From Paenibacillus curdlanolyticus YK9 (GTDB lineage Bacteria > Bacillota > Bacilli > Paenibacillales > Paenibacillaceae): a stretch of 64,000 nucleotides of DNA. This document shows positions 33,259 to 40,184 of the stretch, one piece after another. The DNA lies in NCBI RefSeq assembly GCF_000179615.1, contig NZ_AEDD01000007.1:241376-305375 (forward strand), written 5' to 3'. Positions within the stretch are counted from its first letter, which is position 1; the number at the start of each line of letters is the position of its first letter. The notes under the pieces were generated by a model. The model was given only the letters and a program-made list of their open reading frames with translations, ran no database searches and was not told the origin of the DNA. The translations under genes and the position numbers were made by a program.

Positions 33259-34887
33259 CTACTCGATGCCGTAATACGCCTGCAGCGCAGGGATAAGGCC
33301 GAGCGGATTGCGGAGCAAATCCTTCGCGCTGAAGAAAATGTCGCCGCTCACCTCGGGATGCTGCTTGTTGTACGAAAGCTGATTAATGATTTCCTGCGCG
33401 GACTGCCAGCCCGCTTCCGCCGTCCCCAGCTTGTATGGCGAATGGCCGATATAAAGCTTGACCTGCGTACCGCTCACCTCTTGCGACCACCAATCCACCA
33501 GCTTGTCGTAACGCGCGGCTTGGAACGACAGGCTCCAATAAATTTGGGGCACGACATAATCGATCCAGCCTTGCTTAATCCACGTTCGAACGTCTGCATA
33601 CATGGAGTCGTAGGCCGTAACAGAAGCTTTCGTGTCTGAGCCCGTAGGATCAACCGACTGGTTCCGCCATACGCCGAACGGGCTGATGCCATATGCAATG
33701 CCCTTCTTGGAGGCATGAAGCGTCTCGCCCAGCTGACGTACAAATTCGTTAATATTATCTCGTCGCCAGTCAGCTAGCGTCGCGATTCCTTTGCTGTTAT
33801 AAGCCTGAAATGCTGCAGAATCGTCGAACGTTCCGCTCGAAGGGTAGAAGTAATCGTCCAGATGAACGCCATCCACCTCGTATTGATCGACAACCTCCAT
33901 GATCGCATCGATAATATGCTGGCGCGCCGCCGGGATGCCCGGGTTGATGTACAGCTTCCCGCCGGAATTCACGATCCATTCGGGATGCTGCTTCGCTACG
34001 TGGCTGGCAGCGAGGCTGGCAGTCGAAGCATCAGTGCTTGCCCGGAAGGGGTTAAACCATGCGTGGAACGCCATCCCTCTTCGATGCGTCTCATCAACCA
34101 GATATGCAAGCGGATCATAACCGGGGTCCTTGCCTTGAACGCCTGTAAGCACCTTGGACCACGGCACCAGCTGCGACGGATAAAGCGCATCGGCCGATGG
34201 GCGGACCTGAACGAACACCGTGTTGATGCCCATGCCTTGCAGCTGATCCAGCAGCTTCCCATACTCCTGCTTCTGTTTGTCCGCATTGCCGTAAGCGCCC
34301 GTGCTTGGCCAATCCAGATTAAACACCGTCGAAATCCAAGCTCCATGCAGCATGCCGTCCTGCTGGCCCGTCGACGGATCGACGGGGGCAGTCGGCGAAA
34401 CCAGCGTAATCGTCCTCGTCGCCTGATTGTAGCCGACGGTCAGCCCGAGCTGTTCGCTGACGAAGCGAAGCGGCACCATGACCCGTCCCTGCTTCACCTG
34501 TACGGATGCGCCCAGGTCGACTCGCGCCTCGTTCACCTGAGCGAACGTCTGATTTGCCGTCATCACGATTGTTGTGTAGTCCTGCCGGATCGTCGCCGTC
34601 TTCGTCTGCTGCGCCCACTCGATGCTTGCCCCCAGCCCTTCGCTAATCACGCGAATCGGTACCATCGTGACATTGACCTGCGGTATAATATAGGGAGGCG
34701 AATCCGTGACGAGCTGCCGCCCGTCCAGATAGATCGATATGCTGCTTTGCGTTTGCAGCTGTTTCGCCTGCGCATGCGCCGCTTGTCCTCCTAGACCTTC
34801 ACCGAGCATAATCATGACGAGAATAAGGGCCATTGCCATCGCAATCCTTCGACTTGCCTTGCCGACAAGCCCGCTTGCTTGATTCAT
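33259..34887 (-). CDS. Secreted GHL10-family glycoside hydrolase with stalk domains
   Basis: A 542-residue exported protein. Signal peptide about 1-40 (hydrophobic AMAMALILVMIML, cleavage near AHA-QA). Two copper-amine-oxidase-N-like repeats follow (VNVTMVPIRVISEGLGASIEW, then GRVMVPLRFVSEQLGLTVGY). From about residue 180 a GHL10 (DUF187, YngK-like) barrel begins: GAWISTVFNLDWPS, GINTVFVQVRPSADALYPS, GMAFHAWFNPFR, INPGIPAARQHIIDAI, YEVDGVHLDDYFYP, AYGISPFGVW and IDYVVPQIYWS. Such proteins are thought to act on peptidoglycan-related or other glycans; the substrate is not settled. Its own terminator marks a single gene. GAGG lies just before the ATG. Confidence 0.9.
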   Translation of the reverse strand: MNQASGLVGKASRRIAMAMALILVMIMLGEGLGGQAAHAQAKQLQTQSSISIYLDGRQLVTDSPPYIIPQVNVTMVPIRVISEGLGASIEWAQQTKTATIRQDYTTIVMTANQTFAQVNEARVDLGASVQVKQGRVMVPLRFVSEQLGLTVGYNQATRTITLVSPTAPVDPSTGQQDGMLHGAWISTVFNLDWPSTGAYGNADKQKQEYGKLLDQLQGMGINTVFVQVRPSADALYPSQLVPWSKVLTGVQGKDPGYDPLAYLVDETHRRGMAFHAWFNPFRASTDASTASLAASHVAKQHPEWIVNSGGKLYINPGIPAARQHIIDAIMEVVDQYEVDGVHLDDYFYPSSGTFDDSAAFQAYNSKGIATLADWRRDNINEFVRQLGETLHASKKGIAYGISPFGVWRNQSVDPTGSDTKASVTAYDSMYADVRTWIKQGWIDYVVPQIYWSLSFQAARYDKLVDWWSQEVSGTQVKLYIGHSPYKLGTAEAGWQSAQEIINQLSYNKQHPEVSGDIFFSAKDLLRNPLGLIPALQAYYGIE

Positions 34888-35002
34888 TCCTCTACCTCTT
34901 TCCTATCAAGTTGTAAATTGGTTTCGCTCTCTCATTAGACGCTGCTGCAATCCGATTAGTTGCCCTTCGAATTCATTCTCATTAATTGAAAGGAGCGTCG
35001 CC

Positions 35003-35392
35003 ATGCGCTGGATTCCTGCGGCACGCAGCCGCCATTGGTTTGTTGCGACCTATATCTCCGCTATCGTGATGGCCGTATTGCTAAACCTCATTCGCTTTGA
35101 ACTGTTGGAGCAAAAGCTTACGCTCACGCACGCGCTTCGGTTCACGCTGCTAGCGCTTGCCCTTACCGTAATCCCCGGCCTGCTGGGCTGGTTCGGCGCT
35201 CGGCTCTTCTGGCTGTTCGCCATGCTCGGGAACGCCGTCGGGCTTGCCCTTATGGCGCAGGCTTCCCGCGCAATGACCGGCTGGGAGGACCTCACCAGCC
35301 TGCTCATGTTCTTGTTCGCCGTTATCGGCGGCTATGCCGTCGGCCTCGTGGCCGAGCTTATCCAATGGGTCGTTCGCGCGGCGCGCAAGTGA
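35003..35392 (+). CDS. Small four-helix membrane protein, unknown function
   Basis: A 129-residue protein with about four hydrophobic segments (about 13-30, 44-62, 65-85, 100-122). AAAGGAG lies 7 bases before the ATG, so it is probably real. No motif was recognised. It is convergent with the thioredoxin gene and shares a terminator with it, and it has no operon partner. Confidence 0.7.
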   Translation: MRWIPAARSRHWFVATYISAIVMAVLLNLIRFELLEQKLTLTHALRFTLLALALTVIPGLLGWFGARLFWLFAMLGNAVGLALMAQASRAMTGWEDLTSLLMFLFAVIGGYAVGLVAELIQWVVRAARK

Positions 35393-35425
35393 GCGGCAAC
35401 CGCCCATTTTGCTCGCAGCAACAAT

Positions 35426-35475
35426 AAAGGCGCTTCCCCTGTCTGCATGACGCAGCTTGGGAAACGCCTCTTTTG
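35426..35475. terminator. Terminator between convergent genes
   Basis: AAAGGCG.TTCCC pairs with GGGAA.CGCCTCTTTT across a 20-base loop. TTTTG follows on the plus strand; the opposite arm gives TTTAT on the minus strand, so it may serve both the membrane protein and thioredoxin genes. Confidence 0.7.
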
Positions 35476-35835
35476 TTACGATGATTTCAACAAATGGTAG
35501 AGATGGTCGACTGACCGCATCACGTACTCGAACAGGACGGGCTCGCCGTCCTCCAGCAGCACAAGGCACGGGACGCTCGTGATCTGCCAGCGTTCCCGCA
35601 GCACGGGAGCGAAGCTGATATTCAGCTTATGGATCGGAACGGGCACGCCCGTCGCCTGCACGACCTCGAGCATTCGCTCCGCCACCTGGCAGGTGCCGCA
35701 CATCGCGGTATAGAACAGGACGGCTTCTCTCGCGCCATCGCTTGTACGCTTGTTCAGCATCCCGTCGCCGCTGCCGCCGTCGCCAGCTCGCACAATGTCC
35801 AGCAGCTCCCGTTCGCTCCGCTCAGAAAGCGCCAT
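35476..35835 (-). CDS. Thioredoxin-family protein with CGTC motif
   Basis: A 119-residue thioredoxin-fold protein without a signal peptide. The active-site motif CGTC is at residues 46-49 in LFYTAMCGTCQVA, and the cis-Pro appears in ITSVPCLVLLEDGEPV. The 35-residue N-terminal extension is unusual and poorly conserved looking. Such short thioredoxins are general cytoplasmic disulfide reductases; no partner is encoded next to it. GGAGGG precedes the ATG, 32 bases after the RNase H gene on the same strand, so the two may be cotranscribed. Confidence 0.85.
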   Translation of the reverse strand: MALSERSERELLDIVRAGDGGSGDGMLNKRTSDGAREAVLFYTAMCGTCQVAERMLEVVQATGVPVPIHKLNISFAPVLRERWQITSVPCLVLLEDGEPVLFEYVMRSVDHLYHLLKSS

Positions 35836-35867
35836 CGCAGTCCCTCCTTCCCTACTCTCGCACGGCG

Positions 35868-36548
35868 TTATTTTCGCCCGTAATCGGCTTTAATCTCGCC
35901 CCATAGCTTGGTTTGCCACTTCAGTACCTTGTTCTCGTAACGGTTCGTCTTCAGCCACAGCACCGCATCGTCCACAAGGCGCCAAATCTCGGCCGTCGAG
36001 GCGTCCCTCGCCAGCGTGGAGGCAACCGCCTTCTGATTGACCCATTTCATCGCGTTGACGGAATCGCTGTATACCGTCTTGTTGCTGCCGAGCTGCTGCA
36101 AGTATCTTAGCGCATGCACGATCGCGAGAAACTCGCCGAGATTGTTCGTCCCTTTGCGAATCGGGCCGCAAGCGAACACAACCTCGCCCGTCTGCGTATC
36201 GACGCCTTTATACTCGGTCGGTCCTGGGTTGCCGCTTGTCCCGACATCGACCGAAATGCTGTCATAATCGATCTCCAGACTTTCCGGCGCGGCAGCCTTC
36301 GAAGCTGCCGAGCGCGCCGTTGAACGATAGGCTGCCGAGCTGCCGCCTGACGTGCCAGCCGCCGCTTTGCCCTGCCCCCAGTTCGTTTCCCAGCCTGCCT
36401 TGTACGCTGCATCCGCCGCTGCTTTGGACTCGAACGACTTGAACTTCGCACCGTCGAACTTATGCGTCTGCTTCTGGCACTCCGCCCACGTCGCATAGAC
36501 GCCCGGCTTCCTGCCCACCCATACTACATAATGCTTTGAACCTGCCAT
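35868..36548 (-). CDS. RNase H1-like protein with viroplasmin-type N-domain
   Basis: A 226-residue protein. Residues 1-55 are a hybrid-binding (caulimovirus viroplasmin) domain: YYVVWVGRKPGVYATW-like start, then FDGAKFKSFESKAAADAAY. An Ala/Ser-rich linker (60-90) joins an RNase H fold: D101 in ISVDVGTSGNPGPTEY, E139 in TNNLGEFLAIVHAL, D162 in VYSDSVNAMKWV and a C-terminal Asp in KADYGRK. All four acidic residues expected for two-metal cleavage of RNA in RNA/DNA hybrids are present. The first motif lacks the usual DGS form, as seen in Firmicute RNase H1-like paralogues. Probably cotranscribed with the thioredoxin gene. Confidence 0.88.
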   Translation of the reverse strand: MAGSKHYVVWVGRKPGVYATWAECQKQTHKFDGAKFKSFESKAAADAAYKAGWETNWGQGKAAAGTSGGSSAAYRSTARSAASKAAAPESLEIDYDSISVDVGTSGNPGPTEYKGVDTQTGEVVFACGPIRKGTNNLGEFLAIVHALRYLQQLGSNKTVYSDSVNAMKWVNQKAVASTLARDASTAEIWRLVDDAVLWLKTNRYENKVLKWQTKLWGEIKADYGRK

Positions 36549-36619
36549 TCGCGCACCCCTCCAATGCTCCTAGATTACCTTATTTGGGGGCGAATCGCCA
36601 CTTCAGGTGCTTGCATCCC

Positions 36620-37825
36620 TTACTTTTGGACGAGGGTGATCAAGTAAGGCTTGCTCGTTTTCGATTTCCCGTCGATGTAGACGTCGATTTTGCCGAAGCG
36701 GTAGTAATAATAATACTCGTCAAAATCAACCTCGCTCTCTCCCTGGCTTATCGGCTTGCCTAGATATTTCTCTAACGTCGCCCACGTCAGGTTCGCCGGC
36801 AGCTGCGCGCCGCCAATCTCCGCTGCGAATAAAGGGCCCTCAGTTGCTATTGCTGCCGAGAAGCTAAAGCCGGAGCTGGATGCCTTCTCGAATATCGTAA
36901 AATCAGCGCCTGCGCTGTAATAAGAGTCCGTCTGCTTGCCCAGCAGCTTCTGAACCTGCGCTTTGGACATGCCCATCGTGAGGTTGAAGCCGGGAATTTT
37001 GCCTGCCGCTAAATTAGCCTTCGTATTGCCGTCCAGCACGAATTGATAAGCTTTCACCACAGGTGCCTTCGGCATGCTGCTGGATACCGCAAACTTCGGC
37101 TCGTTAACGTAGCGCTTAATCAGGCTTGAGCCCGTATCATAGTCGCCCTTCTTCGTCGCGCCGCCGTACGGCGAATCGTAGCCATAGAACTGCGTCTCTG
37201 TTTCCTTGAGCAGATACGCATTCGCATCCCACTTATATGTCGTAAAGTACCAGCCTGCCGCATCCGCATTGTTATACGCGACCGTCTGGAAGTAGATCGA
37301 AGTGAAGTTTTTCATTTTGTACGAGGTCGATAAGGCATAGAACGCTTTGGCTTTCCCTTTCTCCACGAAGCCAAGCTTCTTGATCGCCGAGCTTGCCGTA
37401 ACCGCATAAGCCTCAAACGTATAATAATTGCTGGAATCCCGTTGGCCGATCACGATAACGTCCGGCGTTCCTTTCGCCGCGCTCGCTACTTTATAGATCA
37501 GGTTCTGGCTCGGATTCACGTCCATCGGCTTGCCGCTGTTCACGGCCGTCTTCTGCTTCTTGCCGTCTGCGACCAAATAGTAGCTGCCGCTGTAAATCGC
37601 GTCGCCCTCGTTCCCGAATGCGGAAGGCTCTGTCACGATCTCCTTGCTTTCTTTGTCCGACGCGAATGCAACGACATGCTCTTTGCCCGTCGTGTCCTTC
37701 GCCTTGAACGAGTATCTGGCTACTGCCGCTTCCGCGGTAGGCGCGACACCCGCTATTGCAGCAATCATTGCCATTAACGTTAAAGTGATGAAGCTGCGCT
37801 TCCAATTAAACCTTATTCGATTCAT
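36620..37825 (-). CDS. Exported protein with YjgB/DUF4309-like C-terminal part
   Basis: A 401-residue secreted protein with a signal peptide at about 1-33 (RSFITLTLMAMIAAIAGVAPTAEA). The middle (about 35-250) is beta-rich, Lys/Tyr/Ser-rich and not recognised. The C-terminal 130 residues (GKIPGFNLTMGMSKAQVQKLLGKQ to the end) look like the DUF4309 domain of B. subtilis YjgB, with a tyrosine-rich strand near the end. Function unknown. The start at 37825 has GAGG about 12 bases upstream. Single gene. Confidence 0.65.
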   Translation of the reverse strand: MNRIRFNWKRSFITLTLMAMIAAIAGVAPTAEAAVARYSFKAKDTTGKEHVVAFASDKESKEIVTEPSAFGNEGDAIYSGSYYLVADGKKQKTAVNSGKPMDVNPSQNLIYKVASAAKGTPDVIVIGQRDSSNYYTFEAYAVTASSAIKKLGFVEKGKAKAFYALSTSYKMKNFTSIYFQTVAYNNADAAGWYFTTYKWDANAYLLKETETQFYGYDSPYGGATKKGDYDTGSSLIKRYVNEPKFAVSSSMPKAPVVKAYQFVLDGNTKANLAAGKIPGFNLTMGMSKAQVQKLLGKQTDSYYSAGADFTIFEKASSSGFSFSAAIATEGPLFAAEIGGAQLPANLTWATLEKYLGKPISQGESEVDFDEYYYYYRFGKIDVYIDGKSKTSKPYLITLVQK

Positions 37826-37902
37826 TTTCCAAAATCCTCGCTTCCGTTGTCATCTGAGACTATTTTCCTATTACCGACCTCCTATTTTATACCATATAGT
37901 AA

Positions 37903-37940
37903 TAAAAAAACAAGAGAGCTGCTAGAATTCGCAGCTCTCT
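37903..37940 (-). terminator. Terminator of the NlpC/P60 gene
   Basis: AGAGAGCTGC pairs perfectly with GCAGCTCTCT around an 8-base loop and is followed by TGTTTTTTT on the minus strand, 30 bases after the stop. Confidence 0.92.
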
Positions 37941-37969
37941 ATCCACTCATACGATGTTTTTACTCCTCG

Positions 37970-38932
37970 TTATTGCGAAACGCGCTTCCCAAACAAAAAC
38001 CGTCCCTGCCAGTACGCATTAAAATCGCTAACGACGACACCCGGATCGCCGTACGTCTGAATAAACTTGCCGTTGCCCGCGTATAAGCCGACATGTCCGA
38101 CGATCTTATTGCTCTCGTACCGATTCGGCGTATAGAAGAACATAAGGTCGCCCGGCCGCAGATCGTTCTCCTCTACCGTCGAACCCAACTGGGATTGCGC
38201 GCGCGAGGAGCGCGGAAGGTCGATGCCGAAGTGATCGAATACATGCCGGGTAAAGGACGAGCAATCGAATCTGCGCGACTGCTCGTACGCATCCGCACCG
38301 AATTGATAAGGCGTGCCGAGAAAGCCCTTCGCGTACTCCACCATAGCATGCTCATCCACATCTGGCGGAGCTGCCAATGGCTCCATCGTTTCCGACTTCG
38401 CATCGACCATGCCTTTGGCCGTCACTCTCCCCTTGGCATCATTAAGCATCTCCCGGTCATCGAGCGCCTCGACATTCAACCGATACAACTTGCGGTCCCA
38501 ATCGACGTTCGTCCCGAACAGCCTCGCAAGCGATTGTCTGGTCAAATAAAGCTTGTTTCCCAGTTGCCGCGGCGCTTGCGGGAGCACGATCGGATTGTCG
38601 CCAGCCAACGCTTGGCTGCTGTCCGTTCGAACGACATACGCGACATCCGTATCGCCAATTGCTGTAATGCCGTTGGCCTCATGCAGCTTCAGCCCCATCG
38701 GGCGGACTGCTTCCGCTATGGGTATCCATACCCGACCGCCTGCTTCCTCATAGACCGGCACGCGGTATACATTCGTCCGGCCCGCCACCATTAGGCTGGC
38801 CGTTCGCTGCTTCATGCCGGTCCCTGTTTCGCGATTCGCCCGATGACCGCCGCCGCAGCCTCCAATCGTCAGCATGGCGAGCGCAAGCGCCAGCAAGAGG
38901 CTCATTTTGGCAAGCCCGCTGCTTTTGAACAT
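37970..38932 (-). CDS. NlpC/P60 cell-wall peptidase lipoprotein with stalk domains
   Basis: A 320-residue lipoprotein. The start at 38932 has AAAGGGG at 9 bases; upstream starts lack a ribosome site. The signal ends in a lipobox IGGC (Cys26). Residues about 45-165 hold copper-amine-oxidase-N-like repeats (GRVWIPIAEAVRPMGLKL, KLYLTRQSLARLFG). The C-terminal NlpC/P60 domain (about 195-320) has the catalytic C224 in RRFDCSSFTRHVF, H280 in GHVGLYAGNG and a third polar residue Q292 in KFIQTYG. It should cut gamma-D-glutamyl-diamino acid bonds in peptidoglycan outside the membrane. It lies 52 bases downstream of the TVP38 gene. Confidence 0.92.
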   Translation of the reverse strand: MFKSSGLAKMSLLLALALAMLTIGGCGGGHRANRETGTGMKQRTASLMVAGRTNVYRVPVYEEAGGRVWIPIAEAVRPMGLKLHEANGITAIGDTDVAYVVRTDSSQALAGDNPIVLPQAPRQLGNKLYLTRQSLARLFGTNVDWDRKLYRLNVEALDDREMLNDAKGRVTAKGMVDAKSETMEPLAAPPDVDEHAMVEYAKGFLGTPYQFGADAYEQSRRFDCSSFTRHVFDHFGIDLPRSSRAQSQLGSTVEENDLRPGDLMFFYTPNRYESNKIVGHVGLYAGNGKFIQTYGDPGVVVSDFNAYWQGRFLFGKRVSQ

Positions 38933-38984
38933 AAAGAAAAACCCCTTTCCCGTCATGGGATTAGGGTTTTCCACTGATGGAATA

Positions 38985-39596
38985 TTATGCGCGCCTCTGC
39001 CACAGCCAGTATGCCGCGAGCATCGCGAGCAGAAAACCTGCGTAAATGCTCAGAAGCACGACGGCGCTTTGCGGATCGGACATCAGCTCATGCCCCAGGA
39101 AGGCGAAGGTCAGCATAGCCGGGATTTTGCCCAGCGCAGACGCAATCGCGAATGTCGACAACCGGATCGACAGCACGGCCGGCACAATATTGACGAGCAC
39201 GCTCGGGAAGACCGGGATTAGCCTTGCCACCAAGATGATTAGAAACGGCCGCCGCTCTAGGAGAGTAGAGAAGCGCTCCGTCTGCCGATACCGCTTCAAA
39301 TACGCGCGCCCTTGCCGATAAAAATACCGCTGGACGAGCATGAAAAGCAGCACCGAAGCCAAATTAGCCGCAAGCCAGCTCAACAACGCCCCCATCCACG
39401 GACCATACATAATGCCTAGCGCTCCGATTACGATTTTGTAAGGAAGGATTGGCACGAACGCCAACGCAGTCGCCACAAGAAACAGCAGCCATAGCGGCGC
39501 TTCTCCGTTCTCCATCCATGCGGATAGATCATGGCGATAGTAATAGAGAATGATTGCTAACAGGGCATAAGCGATTAACACTCGCCAAACCTTCAT
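38985..39596 (-). CDS. TVP38/TMEM64 (VTT domain) membrane protein
   Basis: A 203-residue integral membrane protein with about five to six hydrophobic segments. The start at 39596 follows GGAAGGAGG at 9 bases. VTT-domain marks are FVPILPYKIVIGALGIMYGPWMGALLSWLAANLAS and RLIPVFPSVLVNIVPAVL, the re-entrant loops of the DedA/TVP38 group. These proteins are linked to lipid scrambling and membrane homeostasis, including undecaprenyl phosphate recycling for some members; the activity of this one is not known. It precedes an NlpC/P60 peptidase gene on the same strand, which suits an envelope role. Confidence 0.9.
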   Translation of the reverse strand: MKVWRVLIAYALLAIILYYYRHDLSAWMENGEAPLWLLFLVATALAFVPILPYKIVIGALGIMYGPWMGALLSWLAANLASVLLFMLVQRYFYRQGRAYLKRYRQTERFSTLLERRPFLIILVARLIPVFPSVLVNIVPAVLSIRLSTFAIASALGKIPAMLTFAFLGHELMSDPQSAVVLLSIYAGFLLAMLAAYWLWQRRA

Positions 39597-39637
39597 GATG
39601 CGCGACCTCCTTCCGCCTGATGTCAACGAAGCCATAT

Positions 39638-39666
39638 AAAAAGAGCCTCCCCCTCGGGAAGCTCTA
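39638..39666 (-). terminator. Terminator of the CcdC-like gene
   Basis: AGAGC.TCCC pairs with GGGA.GCTCT and is followed by TTTTATA on the minus strand, 6 bases after the stop. Confidence 0.88.
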
Positions 39667-39671
39667 CTCCC

Positions 39672-40157
39672 TTATGCTTTTATACCAAATGACGACATCC
39701 CTTGTCTAACTCGGCGGAATTTGAGATAGGATGCAACGCGCCAAGGCACGACATACGAGAAGGCGACCAAGACGAACAACGCGCTCATCGTCTCCGGCTC
39801 AAGCCCGTCAATATAATTGCGCAGTGCAAAACGGATCACGAATACGGCTAAGAATGAAATGATAAGGCCTCTATTGCGCTTCGCATAAATCTGGTTATCG
39901 CTGCGCACCTCGTAATCGGTCGTCAAAATAAGCGGAATAGATAGCAACACGCCAACTACTACTGCCATCAACCACTCCGATGCCGGTGCATGCGCCTTGG
40001 GATTCATAATCACATATACACCCGGCAGCATGAACAAAATCGGCATAAGCAGCCGCACGCCCGTCCCGCTCATCGGCCGGTAAAAGTTGCGCATCGTCCG
40101 AAACAGCACGAGTGCCGCGACGATAATAATAATGCCATATAACTCGCCAGTTGCCAT
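39672..40157 (-). CDS. CcdC-family membrane protein
   Basis: A 161-residue membrane protein with about four hydrophobic segments and the CcdC (DUF1453) pattern: LVLFRTMRNFYRPMSGTGVRLLMPILFMLPG, LLSIPLILTTDYEVRSDNQIYAKRN, and RFALRNYIDGLEP. B. subtilis CcdC lies in the cytochrome c biogenesis region, but its role is not firmly known. AAAGGAAG precedes the ATG, only 27 bases after the DAC/TPR gene with no terminator between, so it is probably read from that gene's promoter. It ends in its own terminator. Confidence 0.85.
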   Translation of the reverse strand: MATGELYGIIIIVAALVLFRTMRNFYRPMSGTGVRLLMPILFMLPGVYVIMNPKAHAPASEWLMAVVVGVLLSIPLILTTDYEVRSDNQIYAKRNRGLIISFLAVFVIRFALRNYIDGLEPETMSALFVLVAFSYVVPWRVASYLKFRRVRQGMSSFGIKA

Positions 40158-40184
40158 TTATCATGCACTTCCTTTCTCTTTTCT